Source of the DNA: Paraburkholderia domus | GTDB lineage: Bacteria; Pseudomonadota; Gammaproteobacteria; Burkholderiales; Burkholderiaceae | Direction of reading: 5' to 3' | Length of the DNA stretch: 64,000 bases | Assembly (NCBI RefSeq): GCF_905220705.1 | Contig: NZ_CAJNAT010000019.1 | Location: 62,001 to 126,000 of the forward strand | Part shown: positions 1-8,474 of the stretch, one piece after another | How the letters are laid out: each line of letters begins with the position of its first letter | Numbering within the stretch: the first letter of the stretch is position 1 | Notes under the pieces: model-generated | What the model was told of the DNA's origin: nothing | Database searches by the model: none | The model's input: the letters and a program-made list of their open reading frames with translations, nothing else | Made by a program: the position numbers and the translations under genes

Positions 1-738
1 GAGCGCGCGGCCCGGCGTCTTCGCGGTGAGGAAGAACACGCGCTCGATCTGATCCGACGCACACGCCTTCAGCAGCGGAAAGATGGTCGCCAGTGTCTTG
101 CCGATGCCGGTAGGCGCCTGCGCCATCAACGGCTTGCCGTCACGCGCCGCGCGATACACCGACACCGCCAGCTCGCGCTGACCACTGCGGAACTGACCAT
201 GCGGAAACTGCAAGGCGCTGAGCGCGGCATTGCGCGCGGCGCGATGGGCCTCTTCCTGCACCGCCCAATCGAGGAAGCGCTCGCATTGCTCGACGAAAAA
301 AATCTCCAGCTCACGCGCGGTGTGCTGTTCAGTCAGCAACGTTTCCTTCTGACTACCGATATCGAAGTACACCAGCGCGACCGTCAATTCGGCGAGCCCG
401 CGGGTCCTGCACAACAGATGACCGTACACCAGCGCCTGCGCCCAATGCAGCGCGCGGTGATTGGCGGGCATCCGTTCGAGCGCGCCGCGATGGGTCTTGA
501 CCTCTTCCAGCCGGTTCGACGCCGGGTCGTAACCGTCCGCGCGGCCACGTACGGTCAGACCGCGATGCGTGCCGGTCAGCGTGATCTCGGTTTCATAGCG
601 GCTCGCGCGCCGCCCGGCGACTGTCACGTGGCCCGCCATGCCTTCCAGCGAAGTGGGCGCGGGCGTGAAGCGCAGATCCAGATCGCCGCGCCGCGCGGTG
701 AATTCGCACATCGCCCGCACGGCGACCAAGTAGGTCAC
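1..738 (-). CDS. DinG/XPD-type ATP-dependent DNA helicase, N-terminal part (runs off left edge)
   Basis: This is the first 246 codons of a superfamily 2 helicase. It starts at a GTG whose last three bases overlap the upstream stop (GTGA overlap), so it is translationally coupled to the VRR-NUC gene. The N-terminal about 170 residues carry a RecB-like pattern: YDPASNRLEEVKTHRG has the E-x-K arrangement of PD-(D/E)XK nucleases. The Walker A motif QAPTGIGKT follows, and then FFLTAKT, a motif Ia-like stretch. Helicases of this DEAD2 type are iron-sulfur DNA repair helicases; the cysteine domain would lie beyond the window edge. The role in repair with its nuclease neighbour is inferred from pairing. 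It appears on no start-codon-based list because the frame opens at the window edge. Confidence 0.85.
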   Translation of the reverse strand, partial: MTYLVAVRAMCEFTARRGDLDLRFTPAPTSLEGMAGHVTVAGRRASRYETEITLTGTHRGLTVRGRADGYDPASNRLEEVKTHRGALERMPANHRALHWAQALVYGHLLCRTRGLAELTVALVYFDIGSQKETLLTEQHTARELEIFFVEQCERFLDWAVQEEAHRAARNAALSALQFPHGQFRSGQRELAVSVYRAARDGKPLMAQAPTGIGKTLATIFPLLKACASDQIERVFFLTAKTPGRAL

Positions 739-2600
739 GTGGGAGCCTCATTGGTGATGGCTACTTTTGTTGTCACTGTGGTGACATCCGCGTTGGCCTC
801 TTTCGGTGCCGCTACCTTGACTTCTGTCATTGCCCCATTCGTGTCCCCTGCCGTTCCCTCCAGCGTGACTTCGGACATGGGGGCACCTTCATCGGCCCAT
901 CGTACGTCGAGCACACGCACCGGCATGCCGTGCTGCGCGCAGTATGCGAGCCAGCGGATCTGGTTGTCCTGCAAGCGGTCGCCGGGGCCCTTTACTTCGA
1001 TCAACTCATAACGGCGCTCGGCCGGCCAGAAACGGATCAGGTCCGGCAGGCCCGAACGGTTGCCGCGGATGTCGCGCAGCAGACGCTCGAACCATAGTTT
1101 CAGATGCGCGGCAGGTAGGCAATCGAGGGCCAACACGACCAGTTCCGACGTCAGCAAGCCCCAGAATACAAATGGCGATTGCAGACCTGCCTTGCTTTGC
1201 AAATGACGCAGAATCGTTTCTCGATAGGCATCGCTGTCGAGTTGTGCGAGACACGCGGAGAATTGTTCGGCGCGGCGCGCGTGAAAATCCGGCGCATGCA
1301 GATCGGCCGGCCCGCGCTGGAAAGGATGGAAAAACGCGCCAGGCAGCGCCGCGAACACCGGCTCCCAGCACAGCAAACCGAACAGCGAGTTGATCAGCGC
1401 GTTTTCGACGTAGTGAACCGGCGCTGAGTCGCAAGTCAAATGATCGCGTGTGACGTATTCGACCGATTGCGACTCGTCAGGCCTCGGCAGCACCAGTGTG
1501 CTGCGCTCGACCGGCCGTGCAGCAGGCACGCGCGCCACCCGCTCGCCACGCTTGCGCTGCAAACGAGGCAGCATGCGTGCGACGCGCTGCGCCTCCTCTT
1601 CGCTTTCAGGCGTGGCAGCGGCTTGCGAAGCGAGGGCGAAGGCTTCGTCGAATCGTTCGCTGCGTTCCAGCACGCGTAAGCGCCGATGGCGCGCGCCGGG
1701 CCACGCACAACGCTCATAGACGGCCAGTGCAGCGGGCCAGTTCTGCTGACGCTCGCAATGCTGGCCGATACGAAACAGTAGTTTCGCGCGACGTGTTTCG
1801 AGCCAGGCGTTCGAGGTTTCGATCGCGGCGATCGCGGCGACGATCTCGTCGACCGCCTCGGCTTCAGACTCTCCTGCGGGCAGCCATTCGAGCGCTTCGC
1901 GGCACGCATGCAACGCAAGGTAGACGTCGACATCCACGCGTTGCTGGAATGCGCGCGACGATGGCGCGAATGCAACCTTCTCGTACTGGAACACGCCGAG
2001 ATCGGCAAGCACGAACTCCGACCAGTCCTGTTGCAGATTGCCGAAGAACATCAGGCGCAGACGGTCGCACAGGGGCGCGATGGCCACGTGGAAGACGCGA
2101 TCGGTGGTCTGGCTGTGCCATGTGGACAACGGCTGCGCAGGGGTGCCTGGCTCCTCGTCTTCGCCTTCGTAAAACGGCCGCAGCGTTTCCAGCAGATCGG
2201 GTTTGCGCAAGCCTTTCGCGCCAGGAGTCAAGGCGATGGCGTCCGCAAAGATCAGCAGCAACTCGGGACGCGTGGTGAGCGCGAACAGATCGTCGAGCGT
2301 CAGGCCAGGTTCAGTGTCGACCCAACCGAGCACCGCCAGGGGCGCAACGGCCCGTAAAGGGCAACCGATCTCGTCATAAGAAAGACGGCTGGCGCGGAAC
2401 AGCGTGCCCTTGCGCATCAGCATGCGAACCAGCAACGCGCGCGACGGCTGCGGCAAAACGGCGAAGTCGCGCAGGAAGCTGTGTTCCTGCGCGTCCAGCA
2501 GATCGTCATAACGCTCGGCGAGCCACGCCAGCGCACGCTCGAAGTTCAGCAGGTAATAGGGGGCATCAGAGCGGAGGTCTGACGGAGCATCTGTCGCCAC
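735..2600 (-). CDS. VRR-NUC domain nuclease (FAN1-like)
   Basis: The 621-residue protein carries a C-terminal VRR-NUC nuclease domain at about residues 450-565. Visible motifs are GLPDLIRFWP, the catalytic EVKGPGD (E-V-K) and a following Gln in DNQIRW, the order seen in FAN1 and phage-type VRR-NUC enzymes. The central region is helical and repeat-like, as in the SAP/TPR part of FAN1. After the nuclease domain there is an unusual low-complexity tail of about 55 residues rich in Thr, Glu and Lys. It probably cuts branched or cross-linked DNA. The stop codon overlaps the start of the downstream helicase, so the two are likely a repair pair. Confidence 0.85.
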   Translation of the reverse strand: MATDAPSDLRSDAPYYLLNFERALAWLAERYDDLLDAQEHSFLRDFAVLPQPSRALLVRMLMRKGTLFRASRLSYDEIGCPLRAVAPLAVLGWVDTEPGLTLDDLFALTTRPELLLIFADAIALTPGAKGLRKPDLLETLRPFYEGEDEEPGTPAQPLSTWHSQTTDRVFHVAIAPLCDRLRLMFFGNLQQDWSEFVLADLGVFQYEKVAFAPSSRAFQQRVDVDVYLALHACREALEWLPAGESEAEAVDEIVAAIAAIETSNAWLETRRAKLLFRIGQHCERQQNWPAALAVYERCAWPGARHRRLRVLERSERFDEAFALASQAAATPESEEEAQRVARMLPRLQRKRGERVARVPAARPVERSTLVLPRPDESQSVEYVTRDHLTCDSAPVHYVENALINSLFGLLCWEPVFAALPGAFFHPFQRGPADLHAPDFHARRAEQFSACLAQLDSDAYRETILRHLQSKAGLQSPFVFWGLLTSELVVLALDCLPAAHLKLWFERLLRDIRGNRSGLPDLIRFWPAERRYELIEVKGPGDRLQDNQIRWLAYCAQHGMPVRVLDVRWADEGAPMSEVTLEGTAGDTNGAMTEVKVAAPKEANADVTTVTTKVAITNEAPT

Positions 2601-2758
2601 GGGGATTTCGCGAAACCTGTATGTTTATACAGTGATGATATCAAAGTCCGTGGAGGGGGTGCCCGGCAACCTGCAAAACTATCTCGTGCCACGCACGGAA
2701 CGCAGCAACATTGGATGGGCCGTTGCTAATCAGGCACCCATTGGCGACGCAGACCCGA

Positions 2759-3157
2759 TCACTTTCTCGCAACTCCGCCGAGATACTCCGCAAGGAACGC
2801 GTCCATCGCTTCATAGAACTCGAGCTCGTTTTCTTCGTTTTGAAAACCGTGCCCTTCGTTTTCCTTGAGAATGTATTTCACATCGACACCGCGCGCCCGC
2901 AAAGCGGCGACCATCTGATCGCTCTCGGCCTGTTTGACTCTCGGATCGTTGGCACCTTGTGCGACAAGGAGCGGTGTCACGATCCGGTCCGCGAAAAACA
3001 GCGGCGACGCATCGTGCAGTGTCCGCTTGCCCTCTTCGGTCTGCGGGTTGCCGATCATCTCGTACATCATGTCGCGCATCGGCTCCCAATACGGAGGCAT
3101 CGATTCGAGCAAAGTGAAGAGGTTCGATGCGCCGACATAGTCAACGGCAGCCGCGTA
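2759..3157 (-). pseudogene. S9 prolyl-oligopeptidase family peptidase, C-terminal remnant
   Basis: The readable frame YAAAVDYVGASNLFTLLES through the end gives the last about 130 residues of an S9 alpha/beta-hydrolase peptidase. It retains the catalytic Asp region (GANDPRV) and the catalytic His in NEGHGF. About 500 N-terminal residues, including the beta-propeller and the nucleophile GxSxGG, are missing. Upstream of position 3157 similarity ends and no start codon or ribosome site is apparent. A full S9 peptidase is about 600-700 residues, so this is a decayed gene. Confidence 0.75.
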
Positions 3158-3602
3158 TCGAATTTGAGCACGAGAGGCGCTGTCATGCGCGCCAGAAAGT
3201 CCCTTGTGATGGCTTACCGGACGTGTGGCCGCGACAGGCCGGGATCACCTCTTCGACTGTGCGGCATCGCATGGTGATTGAACGTTCGTCCTCCTCGTCA
3301 GCAGGTAGTAGATCGATAATCGACACGGAGCTGGCGTCCGCAGGTCGGAATAATGTCGCGATTGAATGACACTTCGTGGGCTAACAGAGGACTTAGGGGA
3401 AGGACTGCACCGACCCGAAACAGCCACAGGCGTACTGAAAAAGCGGACCGTTGCTAAACGACCAGTTGCTGTCGGCGGGGCGAACGAGAAGGATGACACG
3501 CGAAGATTTTGCCGCATACTCGTGAACGGCAATTGCCCCTGCACTTACGAGCGCTCACGCAAAAGCACGCCGACGGCCGTCGGTGGATATATATCGCGGA
3601 CG
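3158..3602. other. 445-base gap, no gene recognised
   Basis: I see no convincing coding sequence here. It lies between the truncated S9 peptidase and the histidine kinase. The missing part of the peptidase was presumably lost here. Short open frames on both strands have no family resemblance. Confidence 0.5.
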
Positions 3603-4724
3603 CTATTGACGACGTGGCAGGCGCACAGCGAACACGGTTTCCGCCTCGTCGGACCGCGCCTCGATCTCGCCCCCATGGGCCTTGGCAATCTCGCGCGCGA
3701 TATACAGTCCGAGCCCGAGGTTGCCGTCTGCGTTATATGAACCTTCCTGATTCAGGCCACGCTGGAGCGGGTCAAAGATCCGGGCCAGAGTCATTCGCTC
3801 GATGGCGGGCCCGTGGTTCCTGACCTCGAAACGAACGTCCCGCGCCTCGCCGGTCATCACCACTCGCACCGGCGCGTCTGGCGCTCCGTACTTGATCGCA
3901 TTCAAGACCAGATTTTCAAGCAACTGCTGCAGACGGCGGCCGTCCCAAACACCCCGACAGTCACCTGCCACGTCCAGATCAACTCGACGGTCTGGATGCG
4001 CTGCCCGCAACAGGTCGAGTTCGTCGGAGAGCAGTTTCTCCAGGTCGGTATCAGTCGGCGCGATATTGACACCCAAACCCAGCCTGGTTCGATTGAAATC
4101 AAGCATATCGTTCAGAAGGGCCTGCATGCGAGCGCCGCTTCTGATCAAACGGGATGCGGCTACGGATACCTGCTCCCCAGCGTTCAGCGCCGCCAGATAT
4201 TGGGCCGTCATCAGGATGGTCTGGAGTGGGCTGCGCATATCGTGCCCGAGCATGCCAAGCAAGAGGTTGCGAGCCTGGTCGACTTGCGCGCTGAAATACC
4301 CGACCGATTCGGCAAGTGCCTGGTCGATGGCCTCGTTGAACCGGATGACATCATCTGGATCTGGGGCCTCGGGCTGACATTCGTCCATCCAGAGCCGCAG
4401 GACGCTGGCCCGCAGGGCGCGGTACTCGGCAGCCAACTGGTTGATGTCGAACCCGCCTCGCGCCCGCAGAAGGGCGTGCGTTTGCGCAGCTGTCTCCGGC
4501 GCTCCGATCAGTACGGGGGCTCGTCCCATCGACTTTTCGGCTTGCGCCTCCCTGGACTGGGCCGTCGACAGATCCTTCGCTACGGCTTGCAGAATCTGTT
4601 GCGCATGGTCTCGCAGAGCGAGCGATTTCATGTTTGCGGCTGCCGGCAACAGGGTGCCGGCAAACGCCTCCCATTGCACCACAATCGTTTCCATGTCGCG
4701 CAGGATGAAGTCAGCCAATCGCAT
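3603..4724 (-). CDS. Cytoplasmic sensor histidine kinase (RsbRD-like N-terminus, HisKA, HATPase)
   Basis: The protein has 373 residues and no membrane segments. Residues 1-145 are helical and resemble the RsbRD N-terminal sensor region. The dimerisation/phosphoacceptor box LGMLGHDMRSPLQTI places His161. The ATP-binding domain follows with N-box LLENLVLNAIKYGA and G-box GNLGLGLYIAREIA. It is a soluble kinase of two-component type. The divergent gene 129 bases away encodes a stand-alone receiver and is its likely partner. The signal is unknown. Confidence 0.85.
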   Translation of the reverse strand: MRLADFILRDMETIVVQWEAFAGTLLPAAANMKSLALRDHAQQILQAVAKDLSTAQSREAQAEKSMGRAPVLIGAPETAAQTHALLRARGGFDINQLAAEYRALRASVLRLWMDECQPEAPDPDDVIRFNEAIDQALAESVGYFSAQVDQARNLLLGMLGHDMRSPLQTILMTAQYLAALNAGEQVSVAASRLIRSGARMQALLNDMLDFNRTRLGLGVNIAPTDTDLEKLLSDELDLLRAAHPDRRVDLDVAGDCRGVWDGRRLQQLLENLVLNAIKYGAPDAPVRVVMTGEARDVRFEVRNHGPAIERMTLARIFDPLQRGLNQEGSYNADGNLGLGLYIAREIAKAHGGEIEARSDEAETVFAVRLPRRQ

Positions 4725-4853
4725 GTGCGCCCTCGAGGAAGGGAAAAAAGTCCATATGGCGCATTCGCCGAATTTGTATTGCGCGCAAATAGCTGCTTCG
4801 ATTCTATCGGGTCCCTAAATTGCGTGATATAGGGGGCAACCTATAGGAACCCA

Positions 4854-5234
4854 ATGTCCACTGCCAAAGCGGAGCGCTTACTCATCGCGGACGACGACCC
4901 GGATTTGGTCGAGGCGTACGTGCTGTTCTTCGAGACTTACGGTTACGCCATCCAAACGGCTGCAGACGGCATAGGCGCGCTCGCCGCGTACTCCGCCTGG
5001 CATCCTGACGTGGTGATGCTTGATATCCAGATGCCCCGTATGGATGGTCGGGCAGTGGCGAGAGAAATCCGGCGCATGAGCGTCATCCCCTGGCCGTTGC
5101 TGCTGGCGGTAACCGCACTGGGCGCGCCCTCCGAACGGGACGAATCGCTCAAGGCCGGCTTCGATCACCATTTTGTAAAACCGGCCCAACTGCCGGTCAT
5201 TCTGGCTGCAATAGCGTCCCACGCAACCATTTGA
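4854..5234 (+). CDS. Stand-alone response regulator receiver protein
   Basis: This 126-residue protein is a single CheY-type receiver with no output domain. Acidic pocket residues are in IADDDPD (residues 11-17). The phosphoacceptor is Asp57 in VVMLDIQMPRMDGR. The conserved Thr (LLAVTALG) and Lys (HHFVKPAQL) are present. It is divergent from the soluble histidine kinase at 3603-4724, which suggests a kinase/receiver pair that acts through protein contact. Confidence 0.88.
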   Translation: MSTAKAERLLIADDDPDLVEAYVLFFETYGYAIQTAADGIGALAAYSAWHPDVVMLDIQMPRMDGRAVAREIRRMSVIPWPLLLAVTALGAPSERDESLKAGFDHHFVKPAQLPVILAAIASHATI

Positions 5235-5554
5235 GACGGGAACGTCTTGTGGGAGATCGAAGGCGGCGTTGAGCGACTGCTTTCCGGACCGCATCCGACC
5301 GACCGTTCTTGGCCGCCGAACCCGGTCCGACGTTGAACCGACGGCGTGGGCCGCCGTTGGTCGGTCCGCGTCCGGCAGAAGTCGCCCCCAGGAGACATCG
5401 GCCGCGGCAACAAGCGGCCAGTCAGTCTGCGTCGTTAATAGTTCAACCTCGGTTCGGCTAGAGCGACATTGACGATCGACGTGTCAAGGACAACGACGAT
5501 GTAGCTGATGCTGGTTGCCGCCAGCACACGCGCGATCTGCGATGCTGCCGTTTA
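5235..5554. other. 320-base gap, no gene recognised
   Basis: The interval lies between the converging ends of the receiver gene and the SnoaL-like gene. It is GC-rich with several short inverted stretches such as CGGCG/CGCCG, but no clean terminator with a T-run and no recognisable coding frame. Confidence 0.4.
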
Positions 5555-5995
5555 TCACCGAGCATCGCTCGCACGGGAATTCAAAGCTGGGGCCAGTTTC
5601 ATGAATCCAACCCATCCCCAATAAACGCGGTGATGGCGAATGAGACCATGCTCGATATCCATCACCTCGACGAGGTCGACCTGATCACCATCTGGCGTTT
5701 CGCGCGGATACTCCCACGTCAATTGCCGGCCATTGGAAAAGAACGTGCCCGTCCGGTACCAATGGCCGAGTCCGCAGCCTGCATCCCGCAGGCCAGCAGC
5801 GAAAAATGAGGCGATGGAGATTTTTCCCTTGAGGACACCATGATCGTGATTCTTCAGGACGGCAAGAATGAGCGGAGTTTCAAGAATCGCGTCATCGGCG
5901 TAGAGAGCCGTCAACCCTTCGAGATCTCGCTGCACGACACAAGCGTGCCATTGTTCGTAGATGTGTCGAATTTCGATATCGGTATTTGCGCACAT
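5555..5995 (-). CDS. SnoaL-like/NTF2-fold protein
   Basis: This 146-residue protein has the single-domain NTF2 fold signature: an N-terminal helix IRHIYEQWHACVVQRDLEGLTALYADDAILETPL, then beta strands with WEYPRETPDG and HHRVYWGWVGF near the C-terminus. Members are small ligand-binding proteins or ketosteroid-isomerase-like enzymes, and the substrate cannot be read from sequence. It is divergent from an ArsR-type regulator 127 bases away, which may control it. Confidence 0.75.
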   Translation of the reverse strand: MCANTDIEIRHIYEQWHACVVQRDLEGLTALYADDAILETPLILAVLKNHDHGVLKGKISIASFFAAGLRDAGCGLGHWYRTGTFFSNGRQLTWEYPRETPDGDQVDLVEVMDIEHGLIRHHRVYWGWVGFMKLAPALNSRASDAR

Positions 5996-6122
5996 GATCA
6001 GTCCCTCGATTAAAGATGACTGGTCACAGTCTATGGCTGGATCGACGCCTGATGCTTCGACCGGTGTCGAAACATGCCGAGCTTTCCGATGCTATCGTGA
6101 TGGCGTGCCTGGAGATCGACAC

Positions 6123-6833
6123 ATGGATATTCAACCGACTGTGGCATCCGCCGCCCGCCTGATTGCGGACCCGACGCGAGCAGCAATGCTCATGGCGCTC
6201 ACGGACGGACGCGCCCGCCCTGCTGGTGAACTGGCGTTCGCGGCTCGGGTATCAGCGCAGACCGCCAGTTCGCACCTTGGCAAACTCCTCGCCGGAGGCC
6301 TGCTAGTCGTCGAACCGGAAGGGCGGCATCGCTACTACCGGCTGGCCGGCGCTCACGTCGCTTCGGCGCTTGAACATCTTGCGACCATCGGGCCAGTCGA
6401 CCCTGTACGGTGCAAGCCGCTCAGCCGCGAAGCGCAATATCTCCAGTTCGCACGTTGTTGCTACGACCACCTGGCCGGGCGTGTGGGCGTCGCCGTCGCG
6501 CAGGCCCTGCAAGCGCGCGGCTATATCGTCGCTGCAGCGGATAAGCAGTTCGATGTGACGGCGGCCGGCATCGCGTGGTTTAACAGCATGGGGCTGGATG
6601 TGGCCGCACTCAAACCAACGCGGCGAGGCGTGGCTCGCCAGTGCCTGGACTGGACCGAGCGGCAACATCATCTCGCCGGTCCCCTCGGCGTCCAGTTCAC
6701 AGCGCTGCTGTGCGCGAAAGGATGGTTGCGACGGCACACCGGATCACGCGCCGTGCAGGTCACACCGCGGGGATGGGCTGGCCTCAAGGAGCAGCTCGGT
6801 ATAGATGCAGATGAGGCTTCACTCCTTCCCTGA
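6123..6833 (+). CDS. ArsR-family winged-helix transcriptional regulator (long form)
   Basis: The chosen ATG gives 236 residues beginning MDIQPTVASAARLIADPTRA. The N-terminal about 100 residues are an ArsR-type winged helix: DPTRAAMLMAL, the recognition helix region RVSAQTASSHLGKLLAGGLL, and the wing EGRHRYYRL. The C-terminal about 130 residues have Cys-containing helices (QFARCCYDHLAG) seen in long ArsR proteins of unknown ligand. An earlier in-frame ATG would add 54 residues without similarity. It is divergent from the SnoaL-like gene. Confidence 0.85.
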   Translation: MDIQPTVASAARLIADPTRAAMLMALTDGRARPAGELAFAARVSAQTASSHLGKLLAGGLLVVEPEGRHRYYRLAGAHVASALEHLATIGPVDPVRCKPLSREAQYLQFARCCYDHLAGRVGVAVAQALQARGYIVAAADKQFDVTAAGIAWFNSMGLDVAALKPTRRGVARQCLDWTERQHHLAGPLGVQFTALLCAKGWLRRHTGSRAVQVTPRGWAGLKEQLGIDADEASLLP

Positions 6834-7139
6834 TCGTCACGACGTCTCATGCACACGTCTCAAGAGCCGTCGTCGAGTGGGGCGCGAGCTGTTCGAGCAC
6901 ATGACTTCCTCTGCGCATCGCGTCGACAATCACCAGTATGAGAGGCACGCGCGTCCAGTGTGGCGAAACATACCTCCTGCACTGACAGGAAAAATATCGC
7001 ACTAACGCCTAAACTGGTCTATGAGGCCAACCAGTGCGCCCTGATTCTATCCCGCTGCTGCAGCGAGCCCTGATCCAGGTCCTGCGGACACGGACACCGT
7101 GTCGTGCCGGACGAGGCGCGGAGATACGAGGTGAGTATC
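6834..7139. other. Leader region of the Gly/Tyr-rich protein gene
   Basis: No gene is seen in these 306 bases. At 7087-7103 there is a hairpin, GACACGG-ACA-CCGTGTC, about 37 bases before the chosen start of the next gene. It may be a leader structure or an operator; its function is unknown. Confidence 0.4.
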
Positions 7140-7763
7140 GTGAAAAGGCGTGACTTGTGCCGGCTACTGCTCGTGCTGGCGGCGCTGTGCATCAGCGCCG
7201 CAGCCACCGCGGGCAGAGGCGGCGGCGGCTGGTACCACGGAGGCGGCGGCTATGGTGGTGGCTACGGGGGCGGCTATGGCGGTGTCAACCACGGCAGCAG
7301 CTCGAGCGGCAGCAGCAGCGGCAGCAGCAGCTGGAGCAGCGGCTACCATGGTGGATATTACGGCGGCGGCTCGTACCACGGTGGCTATTACCACGGTGGC
7401 TACTACGGGTGGTACCACGGTGGCTATTACCGCGGCGGCTACTACGGTTGCTGCGGATCCGTGAGCGTCGGTTTTTACTTCGGTCCGGGCTTCATCTACG
7501 GTTATCCGTTCTATCCGTACTACTACCCCCCCTACTACACCAGCGTCTACTACCCGTACGTGTCCGGCGACCCGTCGCAACCTACGCAGTACATCGAGCA
7601 GGGGCCGGCACAGCCCGGCGGCGCGGACATGTATGACCAGGGCGGCGGCGCACCACAACTCGCCTTCTGGTACCACTGCGACAACCCGCAGGGCTACTAC
7701 CCATTCGTACGGACATGTCCCAGCGGCTGGCAGAAGATACCAGCGCGGCCGCCCGACAGTTGA
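7140..7763 (+). CDS. Secreted Gly/Tyr-rich low-complexity protein
   Basis: The GTG start at 7140 is preferred because AGGTGA, a near-perfect ribosome site, sits just before it; an in-frame GTG at 7131 is possible. The 207-residue product begins with a signal peptide (RDLCRLLLVLAALCISAAATAG). It continues with long Gly/Tyr/His repeats such as YHGGYYGGGSYHGGYYHGGYY, a Ser/Gly run, and an aromatic YPFYPYYYPPYY stretch. The C-terminal end is ordered, with WYHCDNPQGYYPFVRTCPSGWQ. That Cys-containing ending recurs in envelope proteins of Burkholderiales. The role is unknown, perhaps in the cell envelope or matrix. Confidence 0.8.
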   Translation: MKRRDLCRLLLVLAALCISAAATAGRGGGGWYHGGGGYGGGYGGGYGGVNHGSSSSGSSSGSSSWSSGYHGGYYGGGSYHGGYYHGGYYGWYHGGYYRGGYYGCCGSVSVGFYFGPGFIYGYPFYPYYYPPYYTSVYYPYVSGDPSQPTQYIEQGPAQPGGADMYDQGGGAPQLAFWYHCDNPQGYYPFVRTCPSGWQKIPARPPDS

Positions 7764-7877
7764 ATGACAGGTGAGTGATGCTCGAATGCCGCATGGGTGG
7801 CGGCAGGTCGCCCTACTATCCGGCGCAAAGCGTCTCCGCACGATGCGGCGATTTGCTCCCAGACGCCAAGGCACCCG

Positions 7878-8474
7878 CTAGATTCCTTGCGGACTGCCTA
7901 CCCATGCCACCGTCAACGACCTTACCCCCTGCGCACCCCGAATCAGCACGCCTTCGATATCCGCCGTGGCCGAGGGGCCGGTGACCAGCGCCGCATAGCG
8001 TGCATCGCGGAAGTCGTCGCGACGGTACACGTCCTGCAAGCCGTCGAGCAATTGCGCCGGATCGAGCAGCACCACCAGATGCTGCACGATGTACCCCAGC
8101 GAATTGACCACATACTCACGTTCGCTGAACCACACTGAGCCCGTTTCAGCCACGCCGAAGCGCGCTCGCACCACACCCACATCGATATCCTGCAACGAAG
8201 CGGGTTCGGTGTCGGCCGTGATGACGCGTGTGCCCGGCACTTCGGGCGTCGCCGACGCCACCGACGCCGCATCGCCGAACCGTTCACGGATCAGCGCAAG
8301 CACGTCACCCGCAGCCGGCACCTCGACGCACGTGCCACCCATCGCCTGCAATGCCGTCATGAAGCGCGCCCGCAAATCCCCGCCCGCCGAAGTGAACAAC
8401 GGCACATCAGGCCGTGGCCGCGCCGGCGGCTGCGCCTCACGCACCTTCGCCAGAAAAGCTTCACGCGTTGCCAT
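7878..8474 (-). CDS. lutC: Lactate utilization protein C (LUD domain)
   Basis: The 198-residue LUD-domain protein starts at ATG 8474, preceded by GGAGG five bases away that lies inside the end of lutB. It overlaps lutB by 14 bases. Typical LutC features are SVWFSEREYVVNSLGYIVQHLVVLLDP and TGPSATADIEGVLIRGAQGVRS. With LutA and LutB it forms the iron-sulfur L-lactate oxidising complex that turns lactate to pyruvate. It is the last gene of the operon. Confidence 0.92.
   Translation of the reverse strand: MATREAFLAKVREAQPPARPRPDVPLFTSAGGDLRARFMTALQAMGGTCVEVPAAGDVLALIRERFGDAASVASATPEVPGTRVITADTEPASLQDIDVGVVRARFGVAETGSVWFSEREYVVNSLGYIVQHLVVLLDPAQLLDGLQDVYRRDDFRDARYAALVTGPSATADIEGVLIRGAQGVRSLTVAWVGSPQGI

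Noticed and set aside
7164..7874. Long open frame on the minus strand opposite the Gly/Tyr-rich protein
   Set aside because: It is an Ala/Val-rich mirror of the Gly/Tyr repeats, without a ribosome site or family likeness.
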